A stretch of 64,000 nucleotides of DNA from Pseudoalteromonas peptidolytica. Lineage in GTDB: Bacteria > Pseudomonadota > Gammaproteobacteria > Enterobacterales > Alteromonadaceae. The DNA lies in assembly GCF_012641745.1 (NCBI RefSeq), contig NZ_WEHZ01000026.1, positions 1 to 64,000 of the forward strand, read 5' to 3'. Shown here piece by piece: positions 28,922 through 38,333 of the stretch. The notes beneath the pieces were generated by a model that was not told the origin of the DNA, did no database searches, and worked only from the letters and a program-made list of their open reading frames with translations. The position numbers and the translations under genes were made by a program. Position 1 is the first letter of the stretch, and every line of letters begins with the position of its first letter.

Positions 28922-30373
28922 TTACAACTTGGCAATTTCTTTTTGCATATTTCTATATTGGCTCAGTAATGCCTTGAGTCGCGTCCGTTTAATGTCCTCA
29001 TTATCTTGAACGTGGTTAAGCGCACGTTGTACTTCATCTGCTGCCTTACTAAATGCGCCATACTGTGAGTATACACTGGCTTTTGACTCATGATATGCCG
29101 CTTTGTTATCCAAAAACTCGTAGGCTTGTGTGAGAAGATCCCTTGCTAAAATATGCTCCGGTTTCTCTAACAGGAAAATTTTAAGCAGCTGCTCTGCCAG
29201 TTCATACTGTTTTACTTTAATTGCTGCGTTTGCATAGTTTAGCGTGATCACCTGATTGTTAGGTCGTAGTTGATGTTGAGCACTGAGCATTTCAACTGCT
29301 TTTTGCGGGGCATCGGTAGCGATAAGGTAATCGGTATACACATCTAAATAAAACAGGTTGTTCGGCTCTTTTGCCAACAACTCATCTAGCAGCTTACCTG
29401 ACTCTTGATATTGCTTTGTGTCTAACAGCGCGATGGCAAGACCATATTTGATAGCACGTTTATCTAACTTTTGGGACTGCTGAAGTTGATTTTGAAAAAA
29501 TGCAACGGCTGTGTCGTCATCATAATAATAGCGAGCCAGTACTCGACTCTTTGCAAGGGCATAGGAAAGACTTGAAGAATAATGTTTCTTTTCAAACTGC
29601 TGAGCCCTTAAGCGCACATCCGACACTCGGCTGTCAGGCAGTGGGTGGGTGAGTAAAAAAGCTGGAGGCTTATTTTTAAAGCGTATTTGGTCAGATAGTT
29701 TGGTTAAAAACTCGCTGGCTGCGTTAGGGTCAAAACCCGCTTTGTAGAGTGTGTTCATACCAAAGCGATCAGCTTCTTGCTCAGCTTTGCGGCTATGAGT
29801 TAGCTGGTTTAACGACGACTGTGTCTGACTTGCCGATAAAATTGCAATCCCCGCATCGGGAGCTACTACGGTTGCCAAGATACCGGTAATGAGTCCGGCG
29901 ATTGTTAATGCGCTATTGTCTTGAGCATTTTGTACTCGTCGAGCTAAGTGGCGTTGAGTGACGTGTGCAATTTCGTGCCCAATGACGGAGGCCAGTTGAC
30001 TCTCGTTATCAGACTGTGCAATTAGCCCTGTGTGTACTCCTACGTGACCACCATAAAATGCAAATGCGTTGATGTCTTTGTTGTTTATCCAAAAAAAGGT
30101 AAACGGGAAGCGGACATCGTTAGCATTGGCAACAAGGCGGTTGCCCAAGCTGGCCAAATACTCTTCCAGCACCGGATCGCCAACCACAGGAGAGCGAGAG
30201 CGAAGCTGCATCATCATCACTTCGCCTATTGCTTGTTCTTTTTCAATCGGCAACACTTGCAACGCGGAAGTGCCAAGATCGGGTAATTTTAATTCGGTTT
30301 GTGCAATACTTGAATGTGTCGTTACGAGTGCACATGCTAATAATATTGAGTTTAACAGGGGTCTAAACTGCAT
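28922..30373 (-). CDS. bepA: periplasmic M48 metalloprotease with TPR domain (BepA/YfgC)
   Basis: A 483-residue protein. Signal peptide to about residue 24; peptidase M48 domain at about 60-260 with zinc motif HEIAH at 133-137 and downstream QEADRFGM; TPR-like helical repeats from about 300 to the end. BepA is an outer-membrane quality-control protease acting with the BAM/Lpt machinery. It follows an unknown gene by one base in the same operon and precedes the arsC-like gene by 136 bases, as in E. coli bepA-yfgD. Confidence 0.93.
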   Translation of the reverse strand: MQFRPLLNSILLACALVTTHSSIAQTELKLPDLGTSALQVLPIEKEQAIGEVMMMQLRSRSPVVGDPVLEEYLASLGNRLVANANDVRFPFTFFWINNKDINAFAFYGGHVGVHTGLIAQSDNESQLASVIGHEIAHVTQRHLARRVQNAQDNSALTIAGLITGILATVVAPDAGIAILSASQTQSSLNQLTHSRKAEQEADRFGMNTLYKAGFDPNAASEFLTKLSDQIRFKNKPPAFLLTHPLPDSRVSDVRLRAQQFEKKHYSSSLSYALAKSRVLARYYYDDDTAVAFFQNQLQQSQKLDKRAIKYGLAIALLDTKQYQESGKLLDELLAKEPNNLFYLDVYTDYLIATDAPQKAVEMLSAQHQLRPNNQVITLNYANAAIKVKQYELAEQLLKIFLLEKPEHILARDLLTQAYEFLDNKAAYHESKASVYSQYGAFSKAADEVQRALNHVQDNEDIKRTRLKALLSQYRNMQKEIAKL

Positions 30374-30374
30374 T

Positions 30375-31040
30375 CTAATCCCTTTTAAGGTCCTCTCCGA
30401 GCATTATTCTAGCGAGGTCAACTTCGTCATGGCATGCTCGAGCATCTTTTTCGCAAAGTTGGTAAAAGTCTTTTATTGAGACCCCGTCAACTCCTGTGAT
30501 GTTCAATTCTTTTTGCAAAAAGCTAATGGTCATATGCAATACTTTGTGAGCATGCAGGATAAGGGCTTTGTCGGCAATGTCACCGCGTTCAAAATAAAAT
30601 GCGATGAACTTATGTAATTGATTGATACGAAGCAAGTTTTTCATGGTATGAGGATCCCATACACGGAACTCTAAAAATCGATTATCTTTCACATAAGCGT
30701 CAATTTTAGTACCTTTTGCAATTGGATATGCCCAAAGTTCAAAACCACGGTCAGTAAACACTTGATGTAAAGCTATTTTTGGTTTGTTTTCACATTGAAT
30801 AATCCCACTATCATCTTCGTATCCACCTAGTAGCTCAAGATTCCAATTTCGTTTGTCTAATAATCGCTTCACTGCATTATCAAAGCCATGATGGAGCAGT
30901 CCCTCACATTCGCTGACCGCAGAGGCTACAAGATGATAAAATGGTGGAAGCTCACCCCAATTTATTTGTTTTTTGTACCAATTTATTTCTTTTAATGTTG
31001 GATTGGCTGGCAATTGGGCCTTATTATTAACGCCTGGCAT
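30375..31040 (-). CDS. uncharacterised protein cotranscribed with bepA
   Basis: A 221-residue soluble protein with no signal peptide or membrane helix. I do not recognise it. Trp/Tyr-rich motifs near the start (INWYKKQINWGELPPFYHLV) and a mixed alpha/beta composition are visible. The ATG at 31040 is preferred to an in-frame start at 31052 because TGGGAA lies 6 bases before it. It ends one base before bepA, so the two are almost certainly cotranscribed, and it lies between two parts of a widely conserved perM/tusA-bepA neighbourhood. Confidence 0.7.
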   Translation of the reverse strand: MPGVNNKAQLPANPTLKEINWYKKQINWGELPPFYHLVASAVSECEGLLHHGFDNAVKRLLDKRNWNLELLGGYEDDSGIIQCENKPKIALHQVFTDRGFELWAYPIAKGTKIDAYVKDNRFLEFRVWDPHTMKNLLRINQLHKFIAFYFERGDIADKALILHAHKVLHMTISFLQKELNITGVDGVSIKDFYQLCEKDARACHDEVDLARIMLGEDLKRD

Positions 31041-31105
31041 TAAGATTCCCAAAAAGTAGAATATGTTACTAAGAATAAACCATCAACGCCTTGAGGGCTA
31101 CCGTA

Positions 31106-31357
31106 TTGACTGAATTGTGTAGCGGTCCAGAGCCAAAATCTGTTCATGATCTTAGAGGGTTAACTTGTCCAGCCCTGTTTGTACAATTTAAGTGGCACCT
31201 GAAGCACCACAATTATACACTGGGCAGACTTAAATTATTGTTAAACCAAGCACAAGATTTAACAGATATTACCCATTATTTAGACGGAGTTGCTGTGAAG
31301 TACCAAATAATTGAATTGGAAAACGGCGAGATGTATTTGGAGATCGCGGATGTTTGA
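31106..31357 (+). CDS. TusA/SirA-like sulfurtransferase-fold protein
   Basis: An 83-residue protein with the TusA-family signature DLRGLTCPALFVQFKWHL. The active-site Cys is kept, but the usual Cys-Pro-X-Pro becomes CPAL. The TTG at 31106 is chosen because GAGGG lies 8 bases upstream; a TTG at 31091 in the same frame has none. It overlaps the start of the permease gene by eight bases, so they are coupled. TusA-like proteins next to perM are seen in related genomes; a sulfur-relay role is inferred only from the fold. Confidence 0.8.
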   Translation: MTELCSGPEPKSVHDLRGLTCPALFVQFKWHLKHHNYTLGRLKLLLNQAQDLTDITHYLDGVAVKYQIIELENGEMYLEIADV

Positions 31358-32423
31358 GTTAGTAAAAGCATGGTATATCAAAAAGTTTTCTGATCCGCAC
31401 TCGGTGACACTGTTGCTGCTTTTAGTTGCAACTGTGGCGCTACTGTACTTTTTTGGTAGCTATGTGATGCCAGTATTGGTCGCCATTGTGATCGCATACT
31501 TATTAGAATGGCCGGTTAATAAACTTGCGCGGATCACTGGCAGCCGGTTGATATCTGTTATCTTAGTGATGGCAGCATTTGCCAGCATCGCTTTGGGGCT
31601 AGTATTTGGTATCGTACCTGTGCTTTGGCAACAACTGAGTAATTTATTGCAAGAAAGTCCAACAATGATTGAAGAGGGGAAAGACTTCCTTTTACACTTA
31701 CCGGAATATTACCCGGCGTTGATTTCTACGACTCAAGTACAAGCCATTGTGACATCAGTCGAGAATAAAATACTGGAATTAGGGGAGATCCTTGTTTCAG
31801 CCTCGCTTACTTCATTAAAGGATGTTGTGGCTTGGATGATATACCTAGTGCTTGTGCCTTTGCTTGCCTTCTTTATGCTCAAAGACAAAAAAGAGCTGAC
31901 GTCTGGTATTTCACAAGTTATTCCCAAAGATCGCAAACTTATCTCACAAGTTTGGCATGAGATGGATCAGCAAATAATGAATTACATTCGCGGGAAAGTG
32001 TTTGAAATTATCATTGTAGGATTAGTTAGTTATGCCACCTTTTCGTTTTTAGACTTGCGTTATGCAGCGCTCTTGGGGGCGTTAGTTGGGCTCTCTGTTC
32101 TAATTCCATTTATCGGGGCCGCGTTAGTGACGCTGCCAGTTGCTGCAGTGGCATTATTCCAATTTGGTCTTGCTCCTGAATTTTGGACTATCGTGATAGC
32201 TTATGGTGTTATTCAGGCATTGGATGGCAATGTTTTAGTACCACTGTTATTCTCTGAGGCGGTAGATTTAAACCCAGTGTACATCATTGTTGCTGTGCTG
32301 TTTTTTGGTGGCCTTTGGGGTTTTTGGGGGGTGTTTTTCGCCATTCCTTTAGCGTCGCTAGTAAAAGCACTCATCAATGCTTGGTCAAGCAATAACCAAG
32401 GGCTGATAGCAAAGCAAGATTAA
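31350..32423 (+). CDS. perM: AI-2E family permease (PerM-like)
   Basis: A 357-residue inner-membrane protein with about eight hydrophobic segments. The family signature region is LRYAALLGALVGLSVLIPFIGAALVTLPVA, followed by QALDGNVLVPLLFSEAVDLNPVYIIVAVLFFGGLWGFWGVFFAIPLASL. The ATG at 31350 follows GGAG; the longer frame from 31311 is an overlap artefact. The placement near bepA is as in E. coli perM. The substrate is not established; some members export autoinducer-2 or exchange Na+/H+. Confidence 0.88.
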   Translation: MFELVKAWYIKKFSDPHSVTLLLLLVATVALLYFFGSYVMPVLVAIVIAYLLEWPVNKLARITGSRLISVILVMAAFASIALGLVFGIVPVLWQQLSNLLQESPTMIEEGKDFLLHLPEYYPALISTTQVQAIVTSVENKILELGEILVSASLTSLKDVVAWMIYLVLVPLLAFFMLKDKKELTSGISQVIPKDRKLISQVWHEMDQQIMNYIRGKVFEIIIVGLVSYATFSFLDLRYAALLGALVGLSVLIPFIGAALVTLPVAAVALFQFGLAPEFWTIVIAYGVIQALDGNVLVPLLFSEAVDLNPVYIIVAVLFFGGLWGFWGVFFAIPLASLVKALINAWSSNNQGLIAKQD

Positions 32424-32530
32424 TGGTGCCAAGTGGCGGAGCGGGATCTTCGTCACCAACCGAAAGTTTAATACCGTTCAACATCTGGGCGTACGTTGAC
32501 ACTGAATGAGTCAAAAGCGCCTTATCATGG

Positions 32531-32568
32531 GATTTGTCTGGCGCCTAAAAGTAGGCGCAAAACAAATC
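32531..32568. repeat. long imperfect hairpin between convergent genes
   Basis: GATTTGT-CTG-GCGCCTA, loop AAAG, TAGGCGC-AAA-ACAAATC: two perfect 7-bp stems separated by a 3x3 internal loop. It lies between perM and the convergent lacI-type gene. No T-run follows on either strand, so it is not a canonical terminator, but it could stop convergent transcription or stabilise 3' ends. Confidence 0.5.
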
Positions 32569-32595
32569 ATATCGCATTTTAGCTATGCCAAGCTG

Positions 32596-33633
32596 TTACT
32601 GAACTACTCTGCCAGTACTTTCTCTGACTACCATATTTGGTGTAAACACGTGACAAATATCTTTGTCACTATTGCGGTGGCCTCTTGTTTTTGAAAACAG
32701 CAGTCGTGCAGCGTGCTCTGAAATGACATTATTTGCTTGGTGAGCTGTAGTGAGCTTGGGCCAAGTTTGGCGCGAGAATGGAGAGTCCTCGAAGCCACTG
32801 ATCGAAAGTTGACTCGGGATCTCTATATTCATCAGGCGTGCGGCAAAAAGTGCGCCAGCAGCAACCTCATCATTACCTCCTAAAATTGCAGTGATGCTGT
32901 TTGGATTACCATCAGCAAGTAAAGATTTTGCACCTTGAACACCAGACTCAAACGAGTAAGTACCATGGTAGAGGAGGGAGTCATCTGGTTGTATCTTATG
33001 AGCCGCTAGGGCGTCTCTGTAGCCAGCTAAACGCTCGGCGGTTGATTTGTGCTCCTGATCGCCCAAAACAAAAGCTATTTTTTTGTGCCCTAAGCTAATC
33101 AAATGCTCTGTAATTTCATAAGCGGCCGCATAATCGTCCACAAAAATACAATTCTTGGCACTGCTTTGTGCTTCTTTTGCTCGACCAGAAAGCAGTCGTA
33201 CGTAATGAATGCCAAGTTCATCTAGCAAGTCGATGATAGCTTGTTGCTCTGATAAAGGAGGCGTTAAAACAAGCCCTGCCAAGCGCGAGCGCTTGATCAT
33301 TGTTACTAGTTCATCAGCCATATCTTCCGAGCTAAAACTGCAAGGATGTATTACCAGCTCGTAGCCTTCGTCTTTACAACGAGATAACACCCCATTCTGC
33401 ATATCGATTACATAATATGCGTTGGGATTGTCGTACACTAACCCGATAGCAAATGAAGAAGTACCGGCTAAGTTTCTTGCAGCAATGTTTGGCTGATAGT
33501 TTAACTCTTTTACAGCCAGCATCACTTGGTCATAAGTCTTTTGTCTAACTGAAGGTTCTTTATTGATTACCCGCGATACTGTTTTCATTGATACGCCAGC
33601 TAATTTGGCGACATCGTTAATAGTGACTTTCAT
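32596..33633 (-). CDS. LacI-family transcriptional regulator of sugar metabolism
   Basis: A 345-residue LacI/GalR regulator. The helix-turn-helix and hinge are at residues 2-56 (TINDVAKLAGVSMKTVSRVINKE), then a periplasmic-binding-protein-like effector domain (about 62-335). It is divergent from pgi across a 373-bp gap that contains the palindrome TGACAGCGTTGTCA. A centre with CG and a 14-16 bp dyad is typical of LacI-family sites, so this protein is the natural candidate for the regulon that includes pgi-zwf-pgl, the TonB receptor and perhaps the chemoreceptor. The effector (glucose, a phosphosugar or an oligosaccharide) is unknown. Confidence 0.92.
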   Translation of the reverse strand: MKVTINDVAKLAGVSMKTVSRVINKEPSVRQKTYDQVMLAVKELNYQPNIAARNLAGTSSFAIGLVYDNPNAYYVIDMQNGVLSRCKDEGYELVIHPCSFSSEDMADELVTMIKRSRLAGLVLTPPLSEQQAIIDLLDELGIHYVRLLSGRAKEAQSSAKNCIFVDDYAAAYEITEHLISLGHKKIAFVLGDQEHKSTAERLAGYRDALAAHKIQPDDSLLYHGTYSFESGVQGAKSLLADGNPNSITAILGGNDEVAAGALFAARLMNIEIPSQLSISGFEDSPFSRQTWPKLTTAHQANNVISEHAARLLFSKTRGHRNSDKDICHVFTPNMVVRESTGRVVQ

Positions 33634-34006
33634 GTAGTTGTTCTTCTATTTACAGGAGTGTGTAGATCATTATTAAGCGCAGAGGAATAGTAGCGTTTTA
33701 TGCAAGTTTAAGCTAGCGCACAGTATTCCATTGTAATTACTTATTCGCCATTACGTCTTAATAAAAGGATCATCTATTTTTCTTAGGCTATTTATTATAT
33801 ACAGAATTTAGCACTACATTTCGCAGAAATAAATGAATGATACCGGTGTCAAAAATTTAATTTTAGGTTATTATTCGCAATGTAAAATTGAAAAGAAGCA
33901 GTTTGACAGCGTTGTCATTTTGGCATAATGTGCTTAATTAAAAGTGTTTCTTTGTTGTTACTTCCTGAAATATAAGGAAGTAACACGCATCTTAGGGGAG
34001 TGTGTA
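33634..34006. promoter_or_regulatory. lacI-type/pgi divergent control region
   Basis: The operator TGACAGCGTTGTCA is at 33904-33917. It overlaps a consensus -35 TTGACA (33903-33908), followed 15 bases later by CATAAT, so a bound repressor would block the pgi promoter. The rest is AT-rich and shows no gene or second perfect operator near the regulator's own start. Confidence 0.65.
33904..33917. promoter_or_regulatory. LacI-type operator upstream of pgi
   Basis: The dyad TGACAGCGTTGTCA lies 90 bases before the pgi start and overlaps the -35 hexamer. It is identical to the sites at 38599 and 38911. Confidence 0.75.
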
Positions 34007-35653
34007 ATGAGTGGTCGTGTAGAATTGGATAGTTGGCAAAAGCTTCGTCAGTCGGTGCTGCGAGTTGAACAGCAGCATTTAAAAACGATGTTTGACAATG
34101 ATACCCAACGATTTGATAAGTTTTCTCGTCAAATTGCCGGTGTATTGTTCGACTTCTCCAAGCAACGTGTTGATGACCAAACATTTTCTGAACTGATGCA
34201 GCTAGCAGACGAATGTGATGTTGCCGGTTGGCGAGAAAAAATGTTTTCTGGCCAAAAGATCAACATCACTGAAAATCGAGCCGTATTACATACCGCCCTG
34301 AGAAATAGAGCCAATACACCTGTTTATGTTGATGGCGTAAACGTCACAGAACAAGTAAATGCGGAATTAGAAAAACTAAAAGCGTTTAGTCAACGAGTTC
34401 GATCTGGTGAATGGGTAGGTTACACCGGTAAAGCGGTAAAAAATGTGGTTGCGATAGGGGTTGGTGGCTCAAACCTTGGCCCGCAAATGGTAACGGATGC
34501 ACTGGCAGCTTATGCTGACGATACTCTCAATGTGCATTATGTCTCTAATGTGGATGGTGTGCAGATAGCGTCGGTACTCAAAGGACTAGATGCTGAAACA
34601 ACGCTATTTGTGGTGTCTTCAAAAACCTTTACGACTTCTGAGACCATGACCAATGCAAAGACCGCTGTCGAGTGGTTTTTAGAGTCAGCGAATGATAAAT
34701 CAGCCATAGCAAAGCATTTTGTTGCCGTAAGCACTAATCTCGATAAAACACGTGCATTTGGTATCAGCGATGAAAATGTATTTACCATGTGGGATTGGGT
34801 TGGTGGACGCTTTTCGCTTTGGAGTGCAATAGGCTTACCGATTGCGTTATATTTAGGTTTTGATGTGTTTGTTGAAGTGCTTGAAGGTGCATTTGAAGTG
34901 GATGAGCATTTTAAAAGTGCCAGTAATCAGGACAACATTCCGTTGCTGATGGCATTGTTAAGTGTTTGGAATACCAGCTTCTTAGGCTATCAAGCCCAAG
35001 CTATTTTACCATACGATCAGGCACTTCATATGCTGCCAGCATATTTGCAGCAAGGTGAGATGGAAAGTAATGGTAAACATGTTACTTTTGCAGGTGAGCA
35101 GGTTGATTACACCACAGTGCCTATTATATGGGGAATGACAGGGATTAATGGCCAACATGCGTTTTATCAGTGCCTGCATCAAGGTAATGTGATAGTGCCA
35201 GCTGACTTCATCGCATCAATTGAGCCTCAACAGCAAGTCGGAAAACATCATGAAATTTTGCTGTCAAACTTCTTTGCGCAAACTGAAGCTATGATGGCAG
35301 GTGTAAATGCAGAGCAAGTGCGAACAGATTTAGCTGCTAAAGGTAAATCAGAGTCTGAAATTGATGATTTGATCCCGCACAAAATTCATAAAGGCAACCG
35401 TCCAACCTCTTCGTTTATCCTTGATAAAATTGATGCCAAAGCGGTCGGTCGTCTAATAGCACTATATGAGCACAAAATTTTCTGTCAGGGCATTATTTTG
35501 AATGTGTGTTCATTTGACCAGTGGGGTGTTGAGCTGGGTAAAGGGTTAGCTTCAAATATAGAAGCCGAGTTAACGCAAGAAGGCATCACTCACCCTCACG
35601 ATAGCTCTACAGCTGGATTAATGGCTTACTATAAGCAAAAAAGAAAAAATTAA
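34007..35653 (+). CDS. pgi: glucose-6-phosphate isomerase
   Basis: A 548-residue enzyme interconverting glucose-6-phosphate and fructose-6-phosphate in the cytoplasm. Family signatures include GVGGSNLGPQMVTDAL, SSKTFTTSETMTNA, WDWVGGRFSLWSAIGLPIAL and FDQWGVELGKGLA, and QQGEMESNGK carries the catalytic Glu. The length equals E. coli Pgi (549) within one residue. The ATG at 34007 has AGGGGAG upstream; the longer frame from 33944 lacks one. It lies behind a LacI-type operator. Confidence 0.97.
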   Translation: MSGRVELDSWQKLRQSVLRVEQQHLKTMFDNDTQRFDKFSRQIAGVLFDFSKQRVDDQTFSELMQLADECDVAGWREKMFSGQKINITENRAVLHTALRNRANTPVYVDGVNVTEQVNAELEKLKAFSQRVRSGEWVGYTGKAVKNVVAIGVGGSNLGPQMVTDALAAYADDTLNVHYVSNVDGVQIASVLKGLDAETTLFVVSSKTFTTSETMTNAKTAVEWFLESANDKSAIAKHFVAVSTNLDKTRAFGISDENVFTMWDWVGGRFSLWSAIGLPIALYLGFDVFVEVLEGAFEVDEHFKSASNQDNIPLLMALLSVWNTSFLGYQAQAILPYDQALHMLPAYLQQGEMESNGKHVTFAGEQVDYTTVPIIWGMTGINGQHAFYQCLHQGNVIVPADFIASIEPQQQVGKHHEILLSNFFAQTEAMMAGVNAEQVRTDLAAKGKSESEIDDLIPHKIHKGNRPTSSFILDKIDAKAVGRLIALYEHKIFCQGIILNVCSFDQWGVELGKGLASNIEAELTQEGITHPHDSSTAGLMAYYKQKRKN

Positions 35654-35760
35654 CACTTTAAGTGGAACTTAAAGTAAACAGAATACCTTTGAACGGGTAG
35701 CGCTGGAGTGCTTAGAGCCTGTATTTTTGTGAGAGGAAATACAGGCTTCTAAGGCTCATT

Positions 35761-35907
35761 TATACCAAAGCGCATTAAATATCTATTTTGAGACGCGGAG
35801 CTAGGCGAATGCTATACAGCTTAGTTATTTTAAACTGGGAACCTCTAATGCAATAAGCGTCGGGCCTCAGCCTCAAATTGAGTAGATATTAAGTAACATT
35901 GGTATTA
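35761..35907 (-). repeat. dispersed intergenic repeat, copy on minus strand
   Basis: Read on the minus strand it begins TAATACCAAT and ends TTTGGTATA. It shares with the other copies a CTCAATTTGAGG block, GACGC, an AATAACTAAG-type core and CTCAAAATAGATA before the right end. It is about 147 bp, more divergent than the other copies, and lies between pgi and zwf. The rest of the 373-bp gap (to 36026) shows nothing else. Confidence 0.55.
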
Positions 35908-36026
35908 CAGTGCGTTGCAATCGAAACATCACCCGTTAGCTAAGTAATTTGGTAGGCTTTGGAGTAGCGCCAAATCGAATAAACAATGCGTGTAAAAAGC
36001 ACGCGCCTAACCTATGAGAGTGAATT

Positions 36027-37496
36027 ATGCTTAATCCTTTTGACATCGTAATTTTTGGTGGGGGGGGTGATTTAGCACTTCGTAAACTCCTACCAGCTTT
36101 GTATCGTGCATATCAAGAAGGTAACCTACCTGAGGGCACTCGCATTTTACCGACCGTTCGTGAGCAAAATAAACAACAAGAATTTATCGAAACGACTCAT
36201 AGTGCGTTACAAACCCATCTCGGCAAAGGTGAATACAACAAAAAAGATTGGTCTGCATTTTCGCAATTTTTAGTTCCTGTTGTTGTGAATGTGACAGAAG
36301 AAGATGAATATTGGGATACACTAAAAAATATCTTGGCAGATGGTGAAGAAAAGTCTCGTGTATTCTATTTATCGCTGCCACCTGCGGTATATGGCCGTTG
36401 TTGTGAACTGTTGTCAGTTAAAGGATTAATCACTGAACACTCTCGTGTTGTGGTGGAAAAACCAATTGGCTATTGCGGCAAATCTGCTGAAGAGATTAAC
36501 GCTAAAATTGGTGAGTTTTTTGCCGAAGAGCAAGTGTTTCGTATCGACCACTATTTAGGTAAAGAGACAGTACAAAACTTGATGGCGTTGAGGTTTTCAA
36601 ATGCATTATTTGAAAACCTGTGGGATGCTAAAACGATTGATAATATTCAGATCAGTATTTCAGAAACTGTGGGCTTGGAGAGTCGAGCTGGCTTTTATGA
36701 CAAAGCAGGTGCGCTTCGCGACATGGTACAAAACCATTTACTGCAATTACTATGTTTGGTTGCGATGGAGTCTCCTCATAAACTCAATGCCAATAGTATC
36801 CGTGCTGAAAAGTTGAAAGTGTTAGAAGCACTACGACCGCTGGTAGGTGAGCAGGTCGATGATAATGTGGTACGAGGTCAATATGTGCCAGGCGATTTGG
36901 AAGGTAAGTTAGTTCCTGGTTATCTTGAAGAGTTAGGTGAAGGTTCAAGTGAAACTGAGACCTTTGTAGCTATCCGCGCACATATAGATAACTGGCGTTG
37001 GTCAGGCGTGCCTTTTTATCTAAGAACCGGTAAACGCATGAAAAAACGCTGCGCTGAAATCGTGGTTGAGTATAAGCCGGTTTCTCACAATGTGTATGGT
37101 GACGCGGCAGGCCCTATTCAGCCAAACCGTTTGGTTATTCGATTGCAGCCAGAAGAAAGTATTCAGCTAACGTTGATGTCAAAACGTCTTGATAATCTTG
37201 AGATGCAACTTGAGCCTGTAACGCTCAATATTTCCTTAAGTGAAAAGTATAACAATGGTTACCACTCAGACGCATACAAGCGTCTAATGTTAGACGCAGC
37301 AGCGAATAATCCAGCACTGTTTATCCATCGTGATGAGGTGCGCCAAGCATGGCAATGGATAGATCCGATTGTTGAACGTTGGCAAGGTAAAGGTGCACCA
37401 TCTCTTTATCGCGCTGGTTCATGGGGACCTGAGGATGCAGACGAATTACTAGAAGAAAATAAACATGTCTGGTTTAATGCAGGAGAGCATGCGTAA
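36027..37496 (+). CDS. zwf: glucose-6-phosphate 1-dehydrogenase
   Basis: A 489-residue enzyme that oxidises glucose-6-phosphate to 6-phosphogluconolactone with NAD(P)+. The N-terminal nucleotide-binding loop is FGGGGDLALRKLLPALY; the substrate/catalytic segment is RIDHYLGKETVQNLMALRF; FYLRTGKRM follows. The nucleotide-binding loop is encoded by a run of eight G residues (36060-36067), a possible slippage site. It is coupled to pgl by a one-base TAATG overlap. Together they feed the Entner-Doudoroff or pentose phosphate routes; edd and eda are not in this window. Confidence 0.96.
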   Translation: MLNPFDIVIFGGGGDLALRKLLPALYRAYQEGNLPEGTRILPTVREQNKQQEFIETTHSALQTHLGKGEYNKKDWSAFSQFLVPVVVNVTEEDEYWDTLKNILADGEEKSRVFYLSLPPAVYGRCCELLSVKGLITEHSRVVVEKPIGYCGKSAEEINAKIGEFFAEEQVFRIDHYLGKETVQNLMALRFSNALFENLWDAKTIDNIQISISETVGLESRAGFYDKAGALRDMVQNHLLQLLCLVAMESPHKLNANSIRAEKLKVLEALRPLVGEQVDDNVVRGQYVPGDLEGKLVPGYLEELGEGSSETETFVAIRAHIDNWRWSGVPFYLRTGKRMKKRCAEIVVEYKPVSHNVYGDAAGPIQPNRLVIRLQPEESIQLTLMSKRLDNLEMQLEPVTLNISLSEKYNNGYHSDAYKRLMLDAAANNPALFIHRDEVRQAWQWIDPIVERWQGKGAPSLYRAGSWGPEDADELLEENKHVWFNAGEHA

Positions 37497-38206
37497 TGGC
37501 TAGTATCACAGAAAGAGAATTTGCTTCTAAAGACGAAATGACAGCAGCGCTTACTGAATTGCTGCAAACAGCTCTCTCGGAGGGGATCGCAACAGATGGT
37601 AAAGCGGTGTTATTGGTTTCGGGTGGCTCTTCACCTGCACCAGCGTATCGTCACCTGAGTGGTGTCGAGCTAGGCTGGGACAAAATCACGGTTGCTATGG
37701 TTGATGAACGTTGGGTAGACGCTGAGCATGAAAAGTCTAACGAAGCATTTATCAAATCGACATTGTTACAAGACAAGGCGGCGGGCGCTCGATTTGTAAC
37801 AATGAAGAATCGAGCTGCATCGGCAGAAGAGGGCGTGCAAGTGTGTGAGTCTGACTATGCTGCATTGAAACGGCCTTTTGATGTAACGATTCTTGGGATG
37901 GGACCTGATGGTCATACTGCGAGCTTATTTCCTAATGCCGATGGGTTAGAACATGCACTAACAACTACCGATACGGTGTGTGCAATCAATGCGCATCAAA
38001 GTGAAGTCACAGGTGAGATAACAGAGCGTATGAGTCTATCATTAGCAGGAATAGCTCATTCTAAAACCGTTGTATTATTGATCTCTGGTGAGGAGAAAAA
38101 GGCAGTGTATGAAGCTGCAAAGCAACCAGGCTCAGAGTATTCGGTTCCACTGCGTGCTGTATTAACTCATCCTGATATTGATTTGACTGTATTTTGGTGC
38201 CCTTAA
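37496..38206 (+). CDS. pgl: 6-phosphogluconolactonase
   Basis: A 236-residue SOL/DevB-type lactonase. Motifs are VSGGSSPAPAYRHL, VDERWVDAEHEKSNEAF and GMGPDGHTASLFPN. It hydrolyses the product of Zwf. Its ATG overlaps the zwf stop by one base. A long palindromic terminator follows at 38235. Confidence 0.95.
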   Translation: MASITEREFASKDEMTAALTELLQTALSEGIATDGKAVLLVSGGSSPAPAYRHLSGVELGWDKITVAMVDERWVDAEHEKSNEAFIKSTLLQDKAAGARFVTMKNRAASAEEGVQVCESDYAALKRPFDVTILGMGPDGHTASLFPNADGLEHALTTTDTVCAINAHQSEVTGEITERMSLSLAGIAHSKTVVLLISGEEKKAVYEAAKQPGSEYSVPLRAVLTHPDIDLTVFWCP

Positions 38207-38234
38207 CTTCAAGCATACACAAATACATAGCTAG

Positions 38235-38268
38235 ACTATAAGGTCGGCTCGAGAGCCGATTTTATAGT
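38235..38268. terminator. terminator after pgl
   Basis: ACTATAA-GG-TCGGCT, loop CGAG, AGCCGA-TT-TTATAGT: a nearly perfect stem with T-rich sequence downstream. It begins 29 bases after the pgl stop. Confidence 0.8.
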
Positions 38269-38333
38269 TTGATTTGTGGCTTGAATCTAAAAATTTAGTA
38301 TCATTGGATATTTAGCAGATAAACGAAAACAAT

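Noticed and set aside
32506-32694. 62-codon open frame across the hairpin between perM and the LacI-type gene
   Set aside because: It overlaps the 3' end of the LacI-type gene in antisense and contains the hairpin; composition and lack of a ribosome binding site argue against a gene.
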